DNA of 64,000 bases from Bacillota bacterium (GTDB lineage Bacteria > Bacillota > Sulfobacillia > Sulfobacillales > Sulfobacillaceae), in assembly GCA_026627065.1 (NCBI GenBank), contig JAPNUO010000006.1, positions 1 to 64,000 of the forward strand, given 5' to 3'. The notes under the pieces are model-generated. The model saw only the letters and a program-made list of their open reading frames with translations, was not told the DNA's origin and did not search any database. The first letter of the stretch is position 1, and each line of letters opens with the position of its first letter. Position numbers and translations under genes: made by a program. Of this stretch, positions 26,123 through 35,764 are shown one piece after another.

Positions 26123-27073
26123 GTGGACGACCCGATCCGAACCCGGGAGTTTCTGGAGCGGCTGGAACGGGGCGACAAGATTGAGGCCACCGACTGGATG
26201 CCCAGCGAGTATCGCGATCTTTTGATTAAGCAAATTCACATGCACGGCATCAGCGAAATCATGGGAGCGTATCCCGAAAAGGAATGGGTGCCGAAAGCCC
26301 CCACCATTCGGCGCAAGTTGGCGCTAAACGCCAAGGTGCAGGACGAAATCGGGCACGGGCAAATGCTGCTCAGGCTGGCAGAAGATTTAAGCCGGCCGTA
26401 CGGCCGCGGTCGGGAAGCGCTGATGGACGACGTGATTGCGGGCCGGGTGAAGTTTCACAATGTCTTTCACATGGCCGCGCCCACCTGGGCGGATGCAGGC
26501 GTCATTGGTTTTCTGGTGGACGGCGGCGCCATCATTACCCAGGCCATGTTGCTCGACAGCTCCTACGCCCCCTATGCCCGCATGTTAAAGCGCATTGTCG
26601 CCGAAGAAAGCTTCCACATGCAGCATGGCGAATCGGTGGTGCTGGCCCTCGCGGAAGGGACGGAGGCGCAGCGGAGCATGCTGCAGGAGGCCATCAACCG
26701 CTGGTGGGAACCGATGATGTTTTTCTTCGGGCCGCGCGAGATGGGCCGGGGATCGCAGCGGATGATGGAATACAAAATCCGCACGCTCACCAACGAGGAG
26801 CTGCGCCAAAAGTTCATCAACCGCTATGTCCCCCGCGTTCGGGCGCTGGGCCTCACCCTCCCCGATCCCAAGCTCAAGCAGGATCCGGCGACCGGCCTTT
26901 GGGAATACACCGATCCCGACTGGGATTGGTTTAACCGCATGGTGCGGGACAACTCGGGCCCCATGTCGCAAGCGCGGATCGCGCTGCGGCGCTTTGCCCA
27001 TGAAGAACAGCGCTGGGTGCGGGAGGCCGTGCGCCGGGCCAGCGACGAACTCGCCCGACTGCCCGGGGCGTAG
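26123..27073 (+). CDS. paaA: Phenylacetyl-CoA epoxidase catalytic subunit
   Basis: A 316-residue diiron protein that inserts oxygen into the ring of phenylacetyl-CoA. The two iron-binding helices show as KVQDEIGHGQML (about 72-83) and AEESFHMQHGE (about 160-170). The start GTG at 26123 follows GGGGGAG. PaaA forms the core with PaaC, encoded downstream. Length is normal. Confidence 0.95.
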   Translation: MDDPIRTREFLERLERGDKIEATDWMPSEYRDLLIKQIHMHGISEIMGAYPEKEWVPKAPTIRRKLALNAKVQDEIGHGQMLLRLAEDLSRPYGRGREALMDDVIAGRVKFHNVFHMAAPTWADAGVIGFLVDGGAIITQAMLLDSSYAPYARMLKRIVAEESFHMQHGESVVLALAEGTEAQRSMLQEAINRWWEPMMFFFGPREMGRGSQRMMEYKIRTLTNEELRQKFINRYVPRVRALGLTLPDPKLKQDPATGLWEYTDPDWDWFNRMVRDNSGPMSQARIALRRFAHEEQRWVREAVRRASDELARLPGA

Positions 27074-27088
27074 CCAGGAGGCGGAAAG

Positions 27089-27430
27089 ATGACCAGCAGC
27101 GAATACCCGGTGTACGAAGTGTTTGGTCAAAAAGACCGGCTCAGCTTTCACACCCATGTCGGCAGCATTCGCGCCCCCAACCCCGAAATGGCGCTGCAAA
27201 TGGCCCGCGAGGCTTTTTTCCGGCGCGAGGCGGTCGTGGACATCTGGGTCGTACCCCAAGACGCCATCTACAGCGCGGCGCGCGACCCCGCCTATCTTCC
27301 GGCAATCGGGGACGACAAAAAGTACCGCCTGCCGTCGGGCTACGACAACGCGCCCCATTGGAAGCGCTTTAAGGCCAAAGCCATGACCATCGAAGAAGTG
27401 GCGGAAGAAATGACCGCGAAAAGGAGATAG
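27089..27430 (+). CDS. paaB: Phenylacetyl-CoA epoxidase subunit PaaB
   Basis: A 113-residue small subunit. VYEVFGQKDRLSFHTHVGSIRAPNPEMALQMARE is characteristic, with DIWVVPQDAI following. PaaB bridges PaaAC heterodimers. Start follows AGGAGGCGG, 15 bases after paaA. Confidence 0.95.
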   Translation: MTSSEYPVYEVFGQKDRLSFHTHVGSIRAPNPEMALQMAREAFFRREAVVDIWVVPQDAIYSAARDPAYLPAIGDDKKYRLPSGYDNAPHWKRFKAKAMTIEEVAEEMTAKRR

Positions 27431-27432
27431 CC

Positions 27433-28191
27433 ATGGAGCAAGCGATGCAAGAGGCCCTCATCCGGCTTGTGACCCCCATCGCCGACGACGAGTGGATTGT
27501 CGGGCACCGCGGGTCGGAGTGGCTCGGCCTGGCGCCGGAGCTGGAAGAGGATCTCGCCTTCAGCTCGATTCACCAGGACGAAATGGGTCACGCGCTCTTC
27601 TTTTACGAGCTGTTGCATGCCCTCGGGGCGCCGGATCCCGACCGCCAGGTGTACGCGCGCCCGGCCGAGGCCTGGCGCAACGCGTGCTTTGTCGAGATGC
27701 CCAACGGCGACTGGGCCGCGACGGTCGTGCGCCGGTACTGTTACGAAGTCTTTGACCGGTTGCGCCTGGACGCCTTAACGGCGGTCGGCTTTCCGCCGCT
27801 CCGCGACGGCTTGAAAAAAATCCAGCGCGAAGAAGCATATCACCTCAAGCACTTTCAGCTCTGGATGGAACTCCTCGCCAACGGCGGGGAGGAAGCGCGC
27901 CATCGCCTGGACGCCGCGCTCGCCGCGGTGTGGCCGACCCTGCCTGATCTCTTCGGCTGGGGCCTGGGCGAGGCGGAAACCACCGCCCTCGGCCTGCCGT
28001 CGGCGCGCGCCCTGAAAGACGCCTGGGTGCGCGAAGTGCGCCCACGCTTTGAGTCCTGGCATCTCTCCTGGCCGAATGATCCGCCCTCAGCCTCCTGGAA
28101 CGGGCGCGAAGGCGCCCATACGCCGCATTTGTCGGAACTGCTTAACACCATGCGGGCGGTGCGCGAACTCGCGCCGGATGCGCCGTGGTAA
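27433..28191 (+). CDS. paaC: Phenylacetyl-CoA epoxidase structural subunit
   Basis: A 252-residue ferritin-fold subunit paired with PaaA. Recognisable are DDEWIVGHRGSEWLGLAPELEEDLAFSSIHQDEMGHA and QREEAYHLKHFQLWMELL. The start follows AAAAGGAG. It supports PaaA structurally rather than binding the catalytic diiron centre. Confidence 0.95.
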   Translation: MEQAMQEALIRLVTPIADDEWIVGHRGSEWLGLAPELEEDLAFSSIHQDEMGHALFFYELLHALGAPDPDRQVYARPAEAWRNACFVEMPNGDWAATVVRRYCYEVFDRLRLDALTAVGFPPLRDGLKKIQREEAYHLKHFQLWMELLANGGEEARHRLDAALAAVWPTLPDLFGWGLGEAETTALGLPSARALKDAWVREVRPRFESWHLSWPNDPPSASWNGREGAHTPHLSELLNTMRAVRELAPDAPW

Positions 28192-28205
28192 ACCCGGAGG
28201 GATCG

Positions 28206-28652
28206 ATGGCCCCGAGCGCGGAGGAGATTCTCTCCAAGCTGGCCCAGGTCATGGACCCGGAAATCCCGGGCCTCAGCATTGTCGACATGGGCATGATCGG
28301 CCGCCTTGAGGTCGGAAGCACGGTGGAAGTCGACCTCCTCCCCACCTATCTCGGCTGCCCGGCGCTGGACGTGATCCGCCGCCGCGTGGAAGAGGCGCTC
28401 CGCGAATACCATCCGGTGGTGCGATGGAGTTTTGAGGTGCCCTGGTCTTCGGAACGCATCACGCCTGCCGGCCGCGCCAAATTGCTTGAGTGGGGCGTGG
28501 CGCCGCCGCCGGAAGAAGGCACCCCTCCGCCCTGCCCCCTTTGCGGGTCGTCGGACACCGAACCGCAAAGCCGCTTTGGGCCCACGCTCTGCCGCGCCTT
28601 GTATTATTGCCGCCATTGCCGGCAGCCGTTTGAAGCCATCAAGCCGATGTGA
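28206..28652 (+). CDS. paaD: PaaD, Fe-S/metal assembly factor of the epoxidase
   Basis: A 148-residue protein: an N-terminal MIP18/DUF59 domain (VMDPEIPGLSIVDMGMIGRL; PTYLGCPALDVI) and a C-terminal zinc ribbon (CPLCGSSDTEP, then CRALYYCRHCRQPFEAIKPM). It is required for maturing the epoxidase system. The ATG at 28206 follows CGGAGGG; an in-frame GTG at 28185 overlapping paaC is less likely. The reductase gene paaE expected next is absent here. Confidence 0.92.
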   Translation: MAPSAEEILSKLAQVMDPEIPGLSIVDMGMIGRLEVGSTVEVDLLPTYLGCPALDVIRRRVEEALREYHPVVRWSFEVPWSSERITPAGRAKLLEWGVAPPPEEGTPPPCPLCGSSDTEPQSRFGPTLCRALYYCRHCRQPFEAIKPM

Positions 28653-28743
28653 CCCCACACGCGGCGCCCTCGTCATCCGCGCGCTATGGTTAAGATCTCC
28701 GCCGATTGCGGGACGGGCGCGTCGGTTGGCTAATCCAAGGTAC

Positions 28744-29490
28744 TTAGGACCCATCCGGGGATCCCGCCGATTCGCCCTCCGGGCTGGTCGCGCGTGGCGG
28801 CCACGCATTCTCATCAGGCGCCATCATCCGGTACCCCACGCCGGGCTCGGTCAAAATGATCCGGGGACGGGTGGGATCGTCTTCAATTTTTTTGCGCAGG
28901 TGCCCCACGTAAATCCGGAGATAATGGGCGTCGCCGTCGTCGCAGTGCGGCCCCCACACCTTCTGCAGCAAATGCTGGTGAGTTAGCACCCGCCCGGCGT
29001 TGAGCGCCAGCTCCTGCAGCAGCGCGTATTCGATCGGCGTCAGGTGAACCGGTTCGCCCCGGCGCGACACCCACCGCCGGTCAAAATCCATCGTGAGGGG
29101 GCCGACTTGAAGCACGCGGGGGCTCGGATCGTGCGCGCGATGCCGCAAGGCGACGCGAATGCGGGCCAAAAGCTCGCGCGCGCCGAACGGTTTGGACACA
29201 TAGTCGTCCGCCCCCAAGTCCAGCGCCTGGACTTTGTCCTGCTCAGCGTCGCGTATCGTCAGCATGATGATCGGCACCGAGGATTGGCGGCGAATGGATT
29301 TCAGCACCTCAAACCCGGAAAGGTCGGGAAGCCCGATGTCGAGCAGGATGCAGTCGGGATGCGCGGCAAAGGCTTGCACCAGGCCATCGGCGCCGGTGCT
29401 GGCCTCCGCCACCCGATAGCCCTGGGCCTGCAGCAGCACTTTGAGCACCCGGCGAATCTGGGCTTCGTCGTCAATCACCAAAATGGTCAC
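28744..29490 (-). CDS. kdpE: KdpE-like response regulator
   Basis: A 248-residue OmpR/PhoB-type regulator. The receiver domain holds the phosphoacceptor Asp51 (CILLDIGLPD), acidic pair Asp8/Asp9 and the conserved Lys in VSKPF. The C-terminal winged helix (HLTPIEYALLQELALNAGRVLTHQHLLQKVWG) binds DNA. Start GTG follows AAGGAGG and overlaps the kinase gene by 20 bases. By homology and partner it should control kdpFABC, located about 10 kb away. Confidence 0.85.
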   Translation of the reverse strand: MTILVIDDEAQIRRVLKVLLQAQGYRVAEASTGADGLVQAFAAHPDCILLDIGLPDLSGFEVLKSIRRQSSVPIIMLTIRDAEQDKVQALDLGADDYVSKPFGARELLARIRVALRHRAHDPSPRVLQVGPLTMDFDRRWVSRRGEPVHLTPIEYALLQELALNAGRVLTHQHLLQKVWGPHCDDGDAHYLRIYVGHLRKKIEDDPTRPRIILTEPGVGYRMMAPDENAWPPRATSPEGESAGSPDGS

Positions 29491-31075
29491 GGATATTGGC
29501 CTCCTTGGCTTGTGCGCGCGGAATCTCGAGGCGGATGACGGTGCCCCGCGGAGTCGCGGGCTCGGCCCAGACGCGTCCCCCGTGGGCGCTGACAATCCCC
29601 TGGCAAATGGCTAGTCCCAGGCCCGTCCCGGGCCAGGGCTTGGTCTTGGGCGACCGGTAAAATTTCTCGAACAGCTTGTCGACTTCTGCCGCGTCGACGC
29701 CGATCCCGTAGTCGCGGACGCTCAGGCGCACAGCATGCGGCAACGGCTCCACGTGAATCTCGATGGGCGAGCCGTCGGGCGAGTACTTCACGGCGTTGCT
29801 CAGCACATTCACCAGCGCCTGCGCTAGCAAGACCTCGTCCACCATGACCGGGCTGGTCGCCTCCGGCACGTTGACCGCCACCGGCCGTCCCTCCAGGGCC
29901 TCCTCCATTTGCCCCAGCGCCACGCCAATGACGTCCGCGATGTCGCAGATCTTGCGGTTGAGGCGCATCATGCCGCTTTCTAAGCGCACCATGCCCAGCA
30001 AATTGGTAATGAGGCGGTTCATGCGCAGGGCGCTGTCCCGGATCGTCGCCACCAACGCCTCCATTTCGTCGGATCCCAGCTTCACCCAGGCCTCCCGCAA
30101 ACTGGCGACCGCGCCTAAGATCGCCGTCACCGGCGTGCGCAGCTCGTGCGACAGCGAATCCATCAGCGCGGTGCGGATGCGTTCCGATTCGGTGGTGAGG
30201 ACGGCTAGGCGCGCCTGCTCTTCGGCCTTGACGCGCGCCACCGAAATGGCCGCCAGGCCTGCCACCGCCTCGGCCATGAGCCTGAGCTCCGACGACAAGC
30301 CTTGCGCCGATCCCACATCGCCCAGGCATAAGACGCCGTAGACGGTGTCCTCGCTTTTGAGGGGGACGTACAAGAGTTCCGGGCGCGGCTTGGTGCCGTA
30401 GCCGGCCACTTGGCCGTGGTGATACACCCAGGAGGCAATGGTCGGATTCACCTGGCGCATGAGCGGCGGTTTAGCGCTTTCAGCGACCACCTCGAGCCCT
30501 TCGCCGTTCTTGGGCAGGAGGACGGCAGCCGGCACGCCCCAGGTTTCGGCAACATGGTCCACCACGATTTGGCCAATCGCCGCCGCATCGTTGACGCGGG
30601 CCATGCGCCGGCTAATCCCCAAAAGCAGCGCCGCCATCCGCGCCCGCCGCTCGGCTTCGCGCGTCTTTTGCTGCAGCGAGGAGGCGAGGCTCGCCGTCAG
30701 CACCGCCACCACCAAAAACACGGCAAAGGAAATGAGGTAGCGCACATCGCTCACGGCATAGCTGAAAATGGGGGGAATAAAGAAAAAGTCGAAGGCCATG
30801 ACCCCGAGCCCGGAGGCAAACAGTGCCGGCCTCAACCCCCACTTGACGGCGCTGTATAAAACCGGCAGCAAGTACAGCAAGGCAATGTTGACGGCTTCAA
30901 AGAGATGGCGGGGAATCCATAACAAGGCGGTGAGCGCTCCCACCATCGCCACGACCGCCACATAAGGCCCGACCCCCTGGCGGCGCGCGTCAACGGCCGG
31001 CGCATGGGCATCCAGCACGCGCCACTGGATAAGGGTTCGCCGGGTTTTTCGCCGCGCTCGCCTGAAGGCCCTCAC
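29471..31075 (-). CDS. kdpD: KdpD C-terminal-type sensor histidine kinase
   Basis: A 534-residue membrane kinase corresponding to the C-terminal half of KdpD. It has a DUF4118 membrane block (about 36-130, four helices), a GAF-like domain (about 150-285), the HisKA phosphoacceptor His310 in SLSHELRTP, and an ATPase domain with NVLSNAVKYSPDG, DYGIGVD and GTGLGLAICQG. The cytoplasmic KdpD/Usp sensor that normally precedes is missing; two stand-alone copies occur near kdpF. The start is a GTG close behind AGGGAG and could be further in. Confidence 0.88.
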   Translation of the reverse strand: MRAFRRARRKTRRTLIQWRVLDAHAPAVDARRQGVGPYVAVVAMVGALTALLWIPRHLFEAVNIALLYLLPVLYSAVKWGLRPALFASGLGVMAFDFFFIPPIFSYAVSDVRYLISFAVFLVVAVLTASLASSLQQKTREAERRARMAALLLGISRRMARVNDAAAIGQIVVDHVAETWGVPAAVLLPKNGEGLEVVAESAKPPLMRQVNPTIASWVYHHGQVAGYGTKPRPELLYVPLKSEDTVYGVLCLGDVGSAQGLSSELRLMAEAVAGLAAISVARVKAEEQARLAVLTTESERIRTALMDSLSHELRTPVTAILGAVASLREAWVKLGSDEMEALVATIRDSALRMNRLITNLLGMVRLESGMMRLNRKICDIADVIGVALGQMEEALEGRPVAVNVPEATSPVMVDEVLLAQALVNVLSNAVKYSPDGSPIEIHVEPLPHAVRLSVRDYGIGVDAAEVDKLFEKFYRSPKTKPWPGTGLGLAICQGIVSAHGGRVWAEPATPRGTVIRLEIPRAQAKEANIRDHFGD

Positions 31076-31138
31076 CGACTCCCTGAGTTTCGACAGCGTC
31101 GCTTCCTCACCTCAGCCCAATTCCGCAAGTGCATTGAA

Positions 31139-31447
31139 TCAGCCGCCTCGCCGCTTGCCATGTCCCCAGGGACTGTCTCGACGGATTAGGCGGCGGGCCT
31201 GGACTTCGTCCCAGGATATCACCGACGCGCGTTCGCGATTCCCGACGCGTGCGCGGCCAGGATCCGCCGCACGTCGACGTTCGGCACCTTGGGCGCCCTT
31301 GACCGACATCGCGCAACAGCCGAGAAAGACGGCGATGGCGACGCCGACCAGGACAAACGCCACCCAGGCGGGCACTGCCGGGTGCGTCACCGGCGCTGCG
31401 CGCACTCCCTGCCAAACCAACGCTTGCGCACTGCCATGATTCCCCAT
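31139..31447 (-). CDS. Possible small membrane protein upstream of the sensor kinase
   Basis: A 102-residue reading frame with one strong membrane helix (AWVAFVLVGVAIAVFLGCCAMSV, about residues 23-45) and an Arg-rich C-terminal part. The ATG at 31447 has a GGGGG run eight bases upstream. It ends 63 bases before the kinase start, on the same strand. I recognise no family; it may be a regulator of the kinase or not a gene at all. Confidence 0.4.
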   Translation of the reverse strand: MGNHGSAQALVWQGVRAAPVTHPAVPAWVAFVLVGVAIAVFLGCCAMSVKGAQGAERRRAADPGRARVGNRERASVISWDEVQARRLIRRDSPWGHGKRRGG

Positions 31448-31626
31448 GCCCTGCGCCCCCTTTCCGGCGCGGCAAGCCGCCACTGGCGCTTGCCCGACGA
31501 GAGCCTCCTCTCCCACCATCCTCTCTAAAGACACAATACAAAAGTTTCGGGCGGACAACATAGTAAAAAGTTTTTGACGTTCTCCCAAACGCTAAAGCGC
31601 GGGAATTCTTTCTCGCTGGTCGCGAG

Positions 31627-32520
31627 CTACGCGAACCCGCTGGTGGGGGTGCCACTGCACACACGTGGGGGACGCCATCCAACTACTGGGCCGAGCCCCA
31701 GAGACTTCCGTCGGATGTTGACCACACCGACGCCATGCCGATGGAAATGGAATGCACAGGCCGGACACCGATACTCCCGGCCACGAGGTTTAGGCCGATG
31801 CAGGCAGCGCGGACACTCTCGAGACGTGTAGGCTTGGTTCTGGAGTACCACCTGCATGCCCACCCGCTCCGCCTTGTCGGCGATCATCCGGCGCACCTTG
31901 CCGGTAACCCTCTGGTGGATGCGCTGATTGGCGCCGGGCCCATAGTCCCCCCGTTGCCGCAGATCCCGCACATCGCCCATGACCACCGTCTGCACCCGGC
32001 TCGCGTGGAGGGTGAAGAAGAGGGCGGTCGTCTGTTTGTGTAGGATGTCCCGAATCTGGTGATCCGGCTGCTTTCGTTGCTGTCGCTTGCGTCACTGGAG
32101 CTTCCGCCAGCGGCAGGAACCCTTCTTCATGAGAGACTGCTTCGCGGCCAGCGGCAGCGTGATCTTGTTTGGGTCTTGCCGTTTGGCCCGAAGTTCCCGC
32201 CCCTTGTAAATTGTCGTCCGCTCATCGTCGTAAACCACGACCAGCTGAATCTCGCCCAAGTGGTCCTAGGCCGTGCCGTCCAGCCCAGTTCCACTCAGAC
32301 CGGTGGTTCCCAAGGCCACGGTACGACCAGGAGAGTATGTCCGCGCCCGTTGAAGAGGATAAGCTGTCCTTCTCGGGCCCAGATCGCGGACGCTTTCTAC
32401 TGGACCCGAAAGTAGCGCAGTCCTTCTTGCGGACCGCGCGCCAAAATCTGACCACTGTGCGGGTATACAGCTCGCCTGCGGCGCCGGCCAACGCATCAAG
32501 CTACGGAGCTGGGTCCAAGT
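31627..32520 (-). pseudogene. tnpB: Broken tnpB (RuvC-like accessory nuclease of IS605)
   Basis: The N-terminal piece GELYTRTVVRFWRAVRKK and the C-terminal zinc finger SRECPRCLHRPKPRGREYRCPACAF are in different frames. The position that is normally Asp in HRDGVG (third RuvC acidic residue) reads His (codon at 31735-31737), so the nuclease would be dead even if the frame were restored. About half of the gene between these pieces is unreadable or missing. Confidence 0.75.
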
Positions 32521-32960
32521 GCCACCGCCGGACCTCATACGTGTTTCTGGTTTTCGATGACTGCTTGATGACGGCAAGGGGGGCACCTCCCACCGTGGCG
32601 ACGAAGTCCCTGTGAGTCCACAGGGTCGGCAACCGGCTCTTGAGCCACAAAAACTCCTGGCGGAGAAGCCGGGACGACCGCCCATTGATCAGCCGCACCA
32701 GCCGCTGGATACCAAACTGCGGATCAACGAGACCAGGAGATGCCCATGATCCGGCATGACCTCCATCTCGATCACCTCCGCCTGCCATTCGGCGGCCACC
32801 TCGTGGATGATGGCCGTCAGTCGGGTGCCACGCCCTCCACCCGCACGCGTCGCCAATACTTCGGCCACCAGACGACGGATGCTGGCAGGAGTACACCACG
32901 TGGCGGTGGGAACGGAATCGCCGGCTCATATGGCCATGATATCGCAGGAACGCTTCTACT
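32521..32960 (-). pseudogene. tnpA: Broken tnpA (Y1 transposase of IS200/IS605)
   Basis: Pieces in three frames match the family: HVVYSCQ, IIHEVAAEWQAEVIEMEVMPDHGHLLV and DPQFGIQRLVRLINGRSSRLLRQEF with SRLPTLWTHRDFVATVGGAPLAVIKQ. The HUH motif reads HGH. A one-base loss at 32559-32560 removes the catalytic Tyr that should follow AVIKQ; the frame after it resumes with IENQKHV. The gene is inactive. Confidence 0.75.
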
Positions 32961-33110
32961 AAAGTCCTATGCATTACCCACAAATTCTATGAGCGGTTGG
33001 CACGCCCTGAAAAATTTTTGGGCGTGGCGCGGGCCTCCTCGGGAAACAAAGCAGGCTCGGTGCGTCCGCACCCGAGCCCGCTGAGCCGGTGGCTCGAGAC
33101 TGCCCGCGGC

Positions 33111-34583
33111 CTAGCTCAGGGAGACGCCGTCATCTCGCGGCACCCCGAGCGCATAGCGCTCCGGAAGAGAGACGCCGCGGCTGACCGTCCACGCCCAAAT
33201 GCCTGCCGGCAGCACGACCGCAGCCCAAAAGATCGCCGACCAGGTGAGAGGAAAGACAAAGGGCACCAGAGACTCGTAGAGCACGCCCCAAAAGAGCGTC
33301 ATGGCCAAAATCGGCAGGACCCAGTGGACGAGAAGCCGCCCGCCCCGTGCCCACATTCGCTGGGACGAAGACGCGGGACCTTCCCGGCGGGCGAGCCGCA
33401 TCAGCGCCACGTTCATCAGCGTATGGGCCGTCACCAGCCCGAACAGCACCGCCGTGGTCAGCATGTCAAAGGCATTGCCGGGGCCAAGCCAGAGGCCGAC
33501 GCCCACCGCCAGGGCCAACGCCGCGGCCGCCAAAGTCGACACGCTCCGCGCCGGCGCCCGCCGTCCGTTGACGGCAGCAAAGTGGGTCTGCAGCAATTTG
33601 TCCCGTCCGACGGCATAGAGCACGCGCGCCGAAGCCGTGAGCAGCGCCAAGGAATCCATGAGGGCGCTGTTGATGGCCAGCACGATGAGCGCCACCGCGC
33701 CGCCCAGCCCTAAGTAATGCAAGTAGACGATCACCCCAGGCGCCGGCGCGCTCGCAAAGGCGGCCATGTTGGCCTCGCCCCACCCTACCGTCAGCGCGTA
33801 GGCCGCCAAGGTCAAAGCCGCCCCCACCAGCGTCAGGGACACAATGGCCGCCTTGCCGATCATGCGGCCCCGCTGGGTCCGCGGCCCCTTGGCTTCCTCC
33901 CCCAAGGGGGCATGGCTGCCGACGCCGATGAAACTGGTGATGGCGAAGATCATCCCCATGGCCACCCCTTTTAAGCCGACCGCAGCCAGCGAAAACGGGC
34001 GCAGCGGTGCCACCGGGTGCGCGTGGCCGATGATAAACAGGGAGGTGGCGATGAGAAAGGCAATCTCCAGCCCACTGGTAAACACCAGCGTACGAATCGT
34101 GGGGCGAATCCCGGCTACCGAGAGCCCCCAGGGGACGCCGATAAAGAAGAAGCAGGCGGCAATCCAAAACCACGGAGGCAGGTGAAAGCCCACGAGGTGC
34201 GCAATCCCGGGCAAAAAGACGCCCGCCACGTAAACGGGAATCCCCGCCACGCTCACCGTCTGATAGAACATGACCATGACGGCGGTGAGCAAGGCGGCCC
34301 AGGGGCCCAGGCCGGCCGAGACGTACGCGTAGTAGCCGCCGGCCCCGGCGCGGTTTTTGGAGAGCTGATAAATGGTGTTGACTTCGATGAACATGAGGAA
34401 AAACGCCCAGAGATACGAGAGCGGCAGCGCCACCAGCGCAAACGCCGCCCCCGCCGTCATGAACGCCACCACGTCGCAGGTGGGTGCCATGCCGGCCAGG
34501 CTTTGACTGACCAAGCCCCAAAAGCCGACGATGTTCTCTTCGAGCCCCGAAGAAGGTGTTTCCAACAAATCTTGTTGTCCCAT
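33111..34583 (-). CDS. APC-family amino acid permease
   Basis: A 490-residue protein with twelve to thirteen membrane helices. The start region LVSQSLAGMAPTCDVVAFMTAGAAF and SKNRAGAGGYYAYVSAGLG are typical of APC transporters; FAITSFIGVGSHAPLGEEAKGPRTQRG matches the loop after helix 6. Substrate is unknown. I chose the ATG at 34583, with GGAG ten bases upstream. It is unrelated in operon terms to its neighbours. Confidence 0.8.
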   Translation of the reverse strand: MGQQDLLETPSSGLEENIVGFWGLVSQSLAGMAPTCDVVAFMTAGAAFALVALPLSYLWAFFLMFIEVNTIYQLSKNRAGAGGYYAYVSAGLGPWAALLTAVMVMFYQTVSVAGIPVYVAGVFLPGIAHLVGFHLPPWFWIAACFFFIGVPWGLSVAGIRPTIRTLVFTSGLEIAFLIATSLFIIGHAHPVAPLRPFSLAAVGLKGVAMGMIFAITSFIGVGSHAPLGEEAKGPRTQRGRMIGKAAIVSLTLVGAALTLAAYALTVGWGEANMAAFASAPAPGVIVYLHYLGLGGAVALIVLAINSALMDSLALLTASARVLYAVGRDKLLQTHFAAVNGRRAPARSVSTLAAAALALAVGVGLWLGPGNAFDMLTTAVLFGLVTAHTLMNVALMRLARREGPASSSQRMWARGGRLLVHWVLPILAMTLFWGVLYESLVPFVFPLTWSAIFWAAVVLPAGIWAWTVSRGVSLPERYALGVPRDDGVSLS

Positions 34584-35764
34584 GGTTGCTTCACTCCGCA
34601 ATCCGCACCACAACACTCAATCAACAAAGTTTCATATGCAACTTTGTCGCAGTTACAAGATATTAAAAAACAGAGAGCATGTCAATTCGTCGTCCCTCAT
34701 ATTTTCTCAGGGTTCCGCTCATCCATCCTGCGCCCTTGATAAGGAAAGGCTACACTCTTCTGAGAATATTCCACCGGCTACTGCAGGTTCGCCGTCAGAA
34801 GAGGTATGCGTTGGGGACGTCCCGATGCCTACGCTCGACACGTGCAAAAAGTTGAGAACCCCGCTTTGCAGGGCCAAGCGCGCTCCTCCGTCGCCCCGGA
34901 CTTCGACCATGGCGACCGAAGCCTTTTTGGTGTTTTTGGTGAATGTTGCGTCTCGAGTCATCTCAAAAGGACGGACCCTCCTGCCGCATGCTGACCTATT
35001 TAATGAGCTGAACATCCCAAATGGTGAGGTATGAGATCCTGCGGCAAGAGGTGACAGGCAATAAATAGACATGATGCCATGGCGTCTGAGCAACGAGCAG
35101 CGCGGTAGGTCGGGGACAGCTACCGCCGCTAGGCTTCTGTCAGCTGGAAATTCCGCACACCCGAAAATCCTCGGCATCGCAGGGCGTATACCTATACGGT
35201 TGAACGCGTTAGGAGCGCCGAATTCGCGTTGGATGAGAAACACACCATCCTAACAAAGTGCAACGTCGTTCACGGCTGGACCTCACTGCAATGTGCGCTT
35301 ACGCCTGGCGCACCCCACCGTACACAAGGTGGTATCAGGAGGCACCTGCCTGTCGAGAGGCGATGTTGTGGCACAAAACAGGGGGCGGCTCATGAGGGAA
35401 TGGAGGGCTGCGGTCGGGTGTTGACCGGCGCCGCCCCCGGGCATGATCCGCCCCCAACGTTCGTCGACGCGTCTTATCGGTGAAATCCGCAGTTAACCGC
35501 AGGCCGTCCTCAATCGTCGGACGCTCACCTTTCGCCCGCGCACGAAAATCGCATGGCAAGTCATCGCTATTGCTATTACTCTAGTCCGGCCAAGGCATGT
35601 CATCAACCCCCGCAATTTTGCGAATGTCACACTGTTATGGATATCCGTACGACTTCTAATACTATGAAGATAAGTAATACACTGTTAGTTATGATAATAT
35701 TATGGTGTCGGGCGCTCTCTAGTTAAACGGTCGATTGCTGGTAATAGAAGGAGGTGCATCGTTC
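34584..35764. other. 1.2-kb stretch without a convincing gene
   Basis: AT-rich compared with the housekeeping regions, especially 35570-35730, which may hold the promoter of the MFS gene. Frames on both strands lack well-placed ribosome binding sites. One minus-strand frame near 34719-34958 vaguely resembles small spore-germination proteins but is not convincing. Confidence 0.4.

Larger units (their letters stand above)
31580..33030 (-). mobile_element. Decayed IS200/IS605-family element
   Basis: Remnants of tnpA (Y1 transposase) and tnpB are read leftward in the usual order, each broken by frameshifts. Subterminal hairpins flank them: CTCGC-TGGTC-GCGAG near 31611-31625 and CACGCCC/GGGCGTG at 33001-33026. 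Exact ends cannot be set without a relative for comparison. Confidence 0.7.

Noticed and set aside
34719..35034. Possible spore-germination (GerP-like) small protein, from a GVLNF...TSPTHTSS pattern
   Set aside because: Resemblance is weak, the nearest GGAGG is about 14 bases from the ATG, and the frame may be chance.
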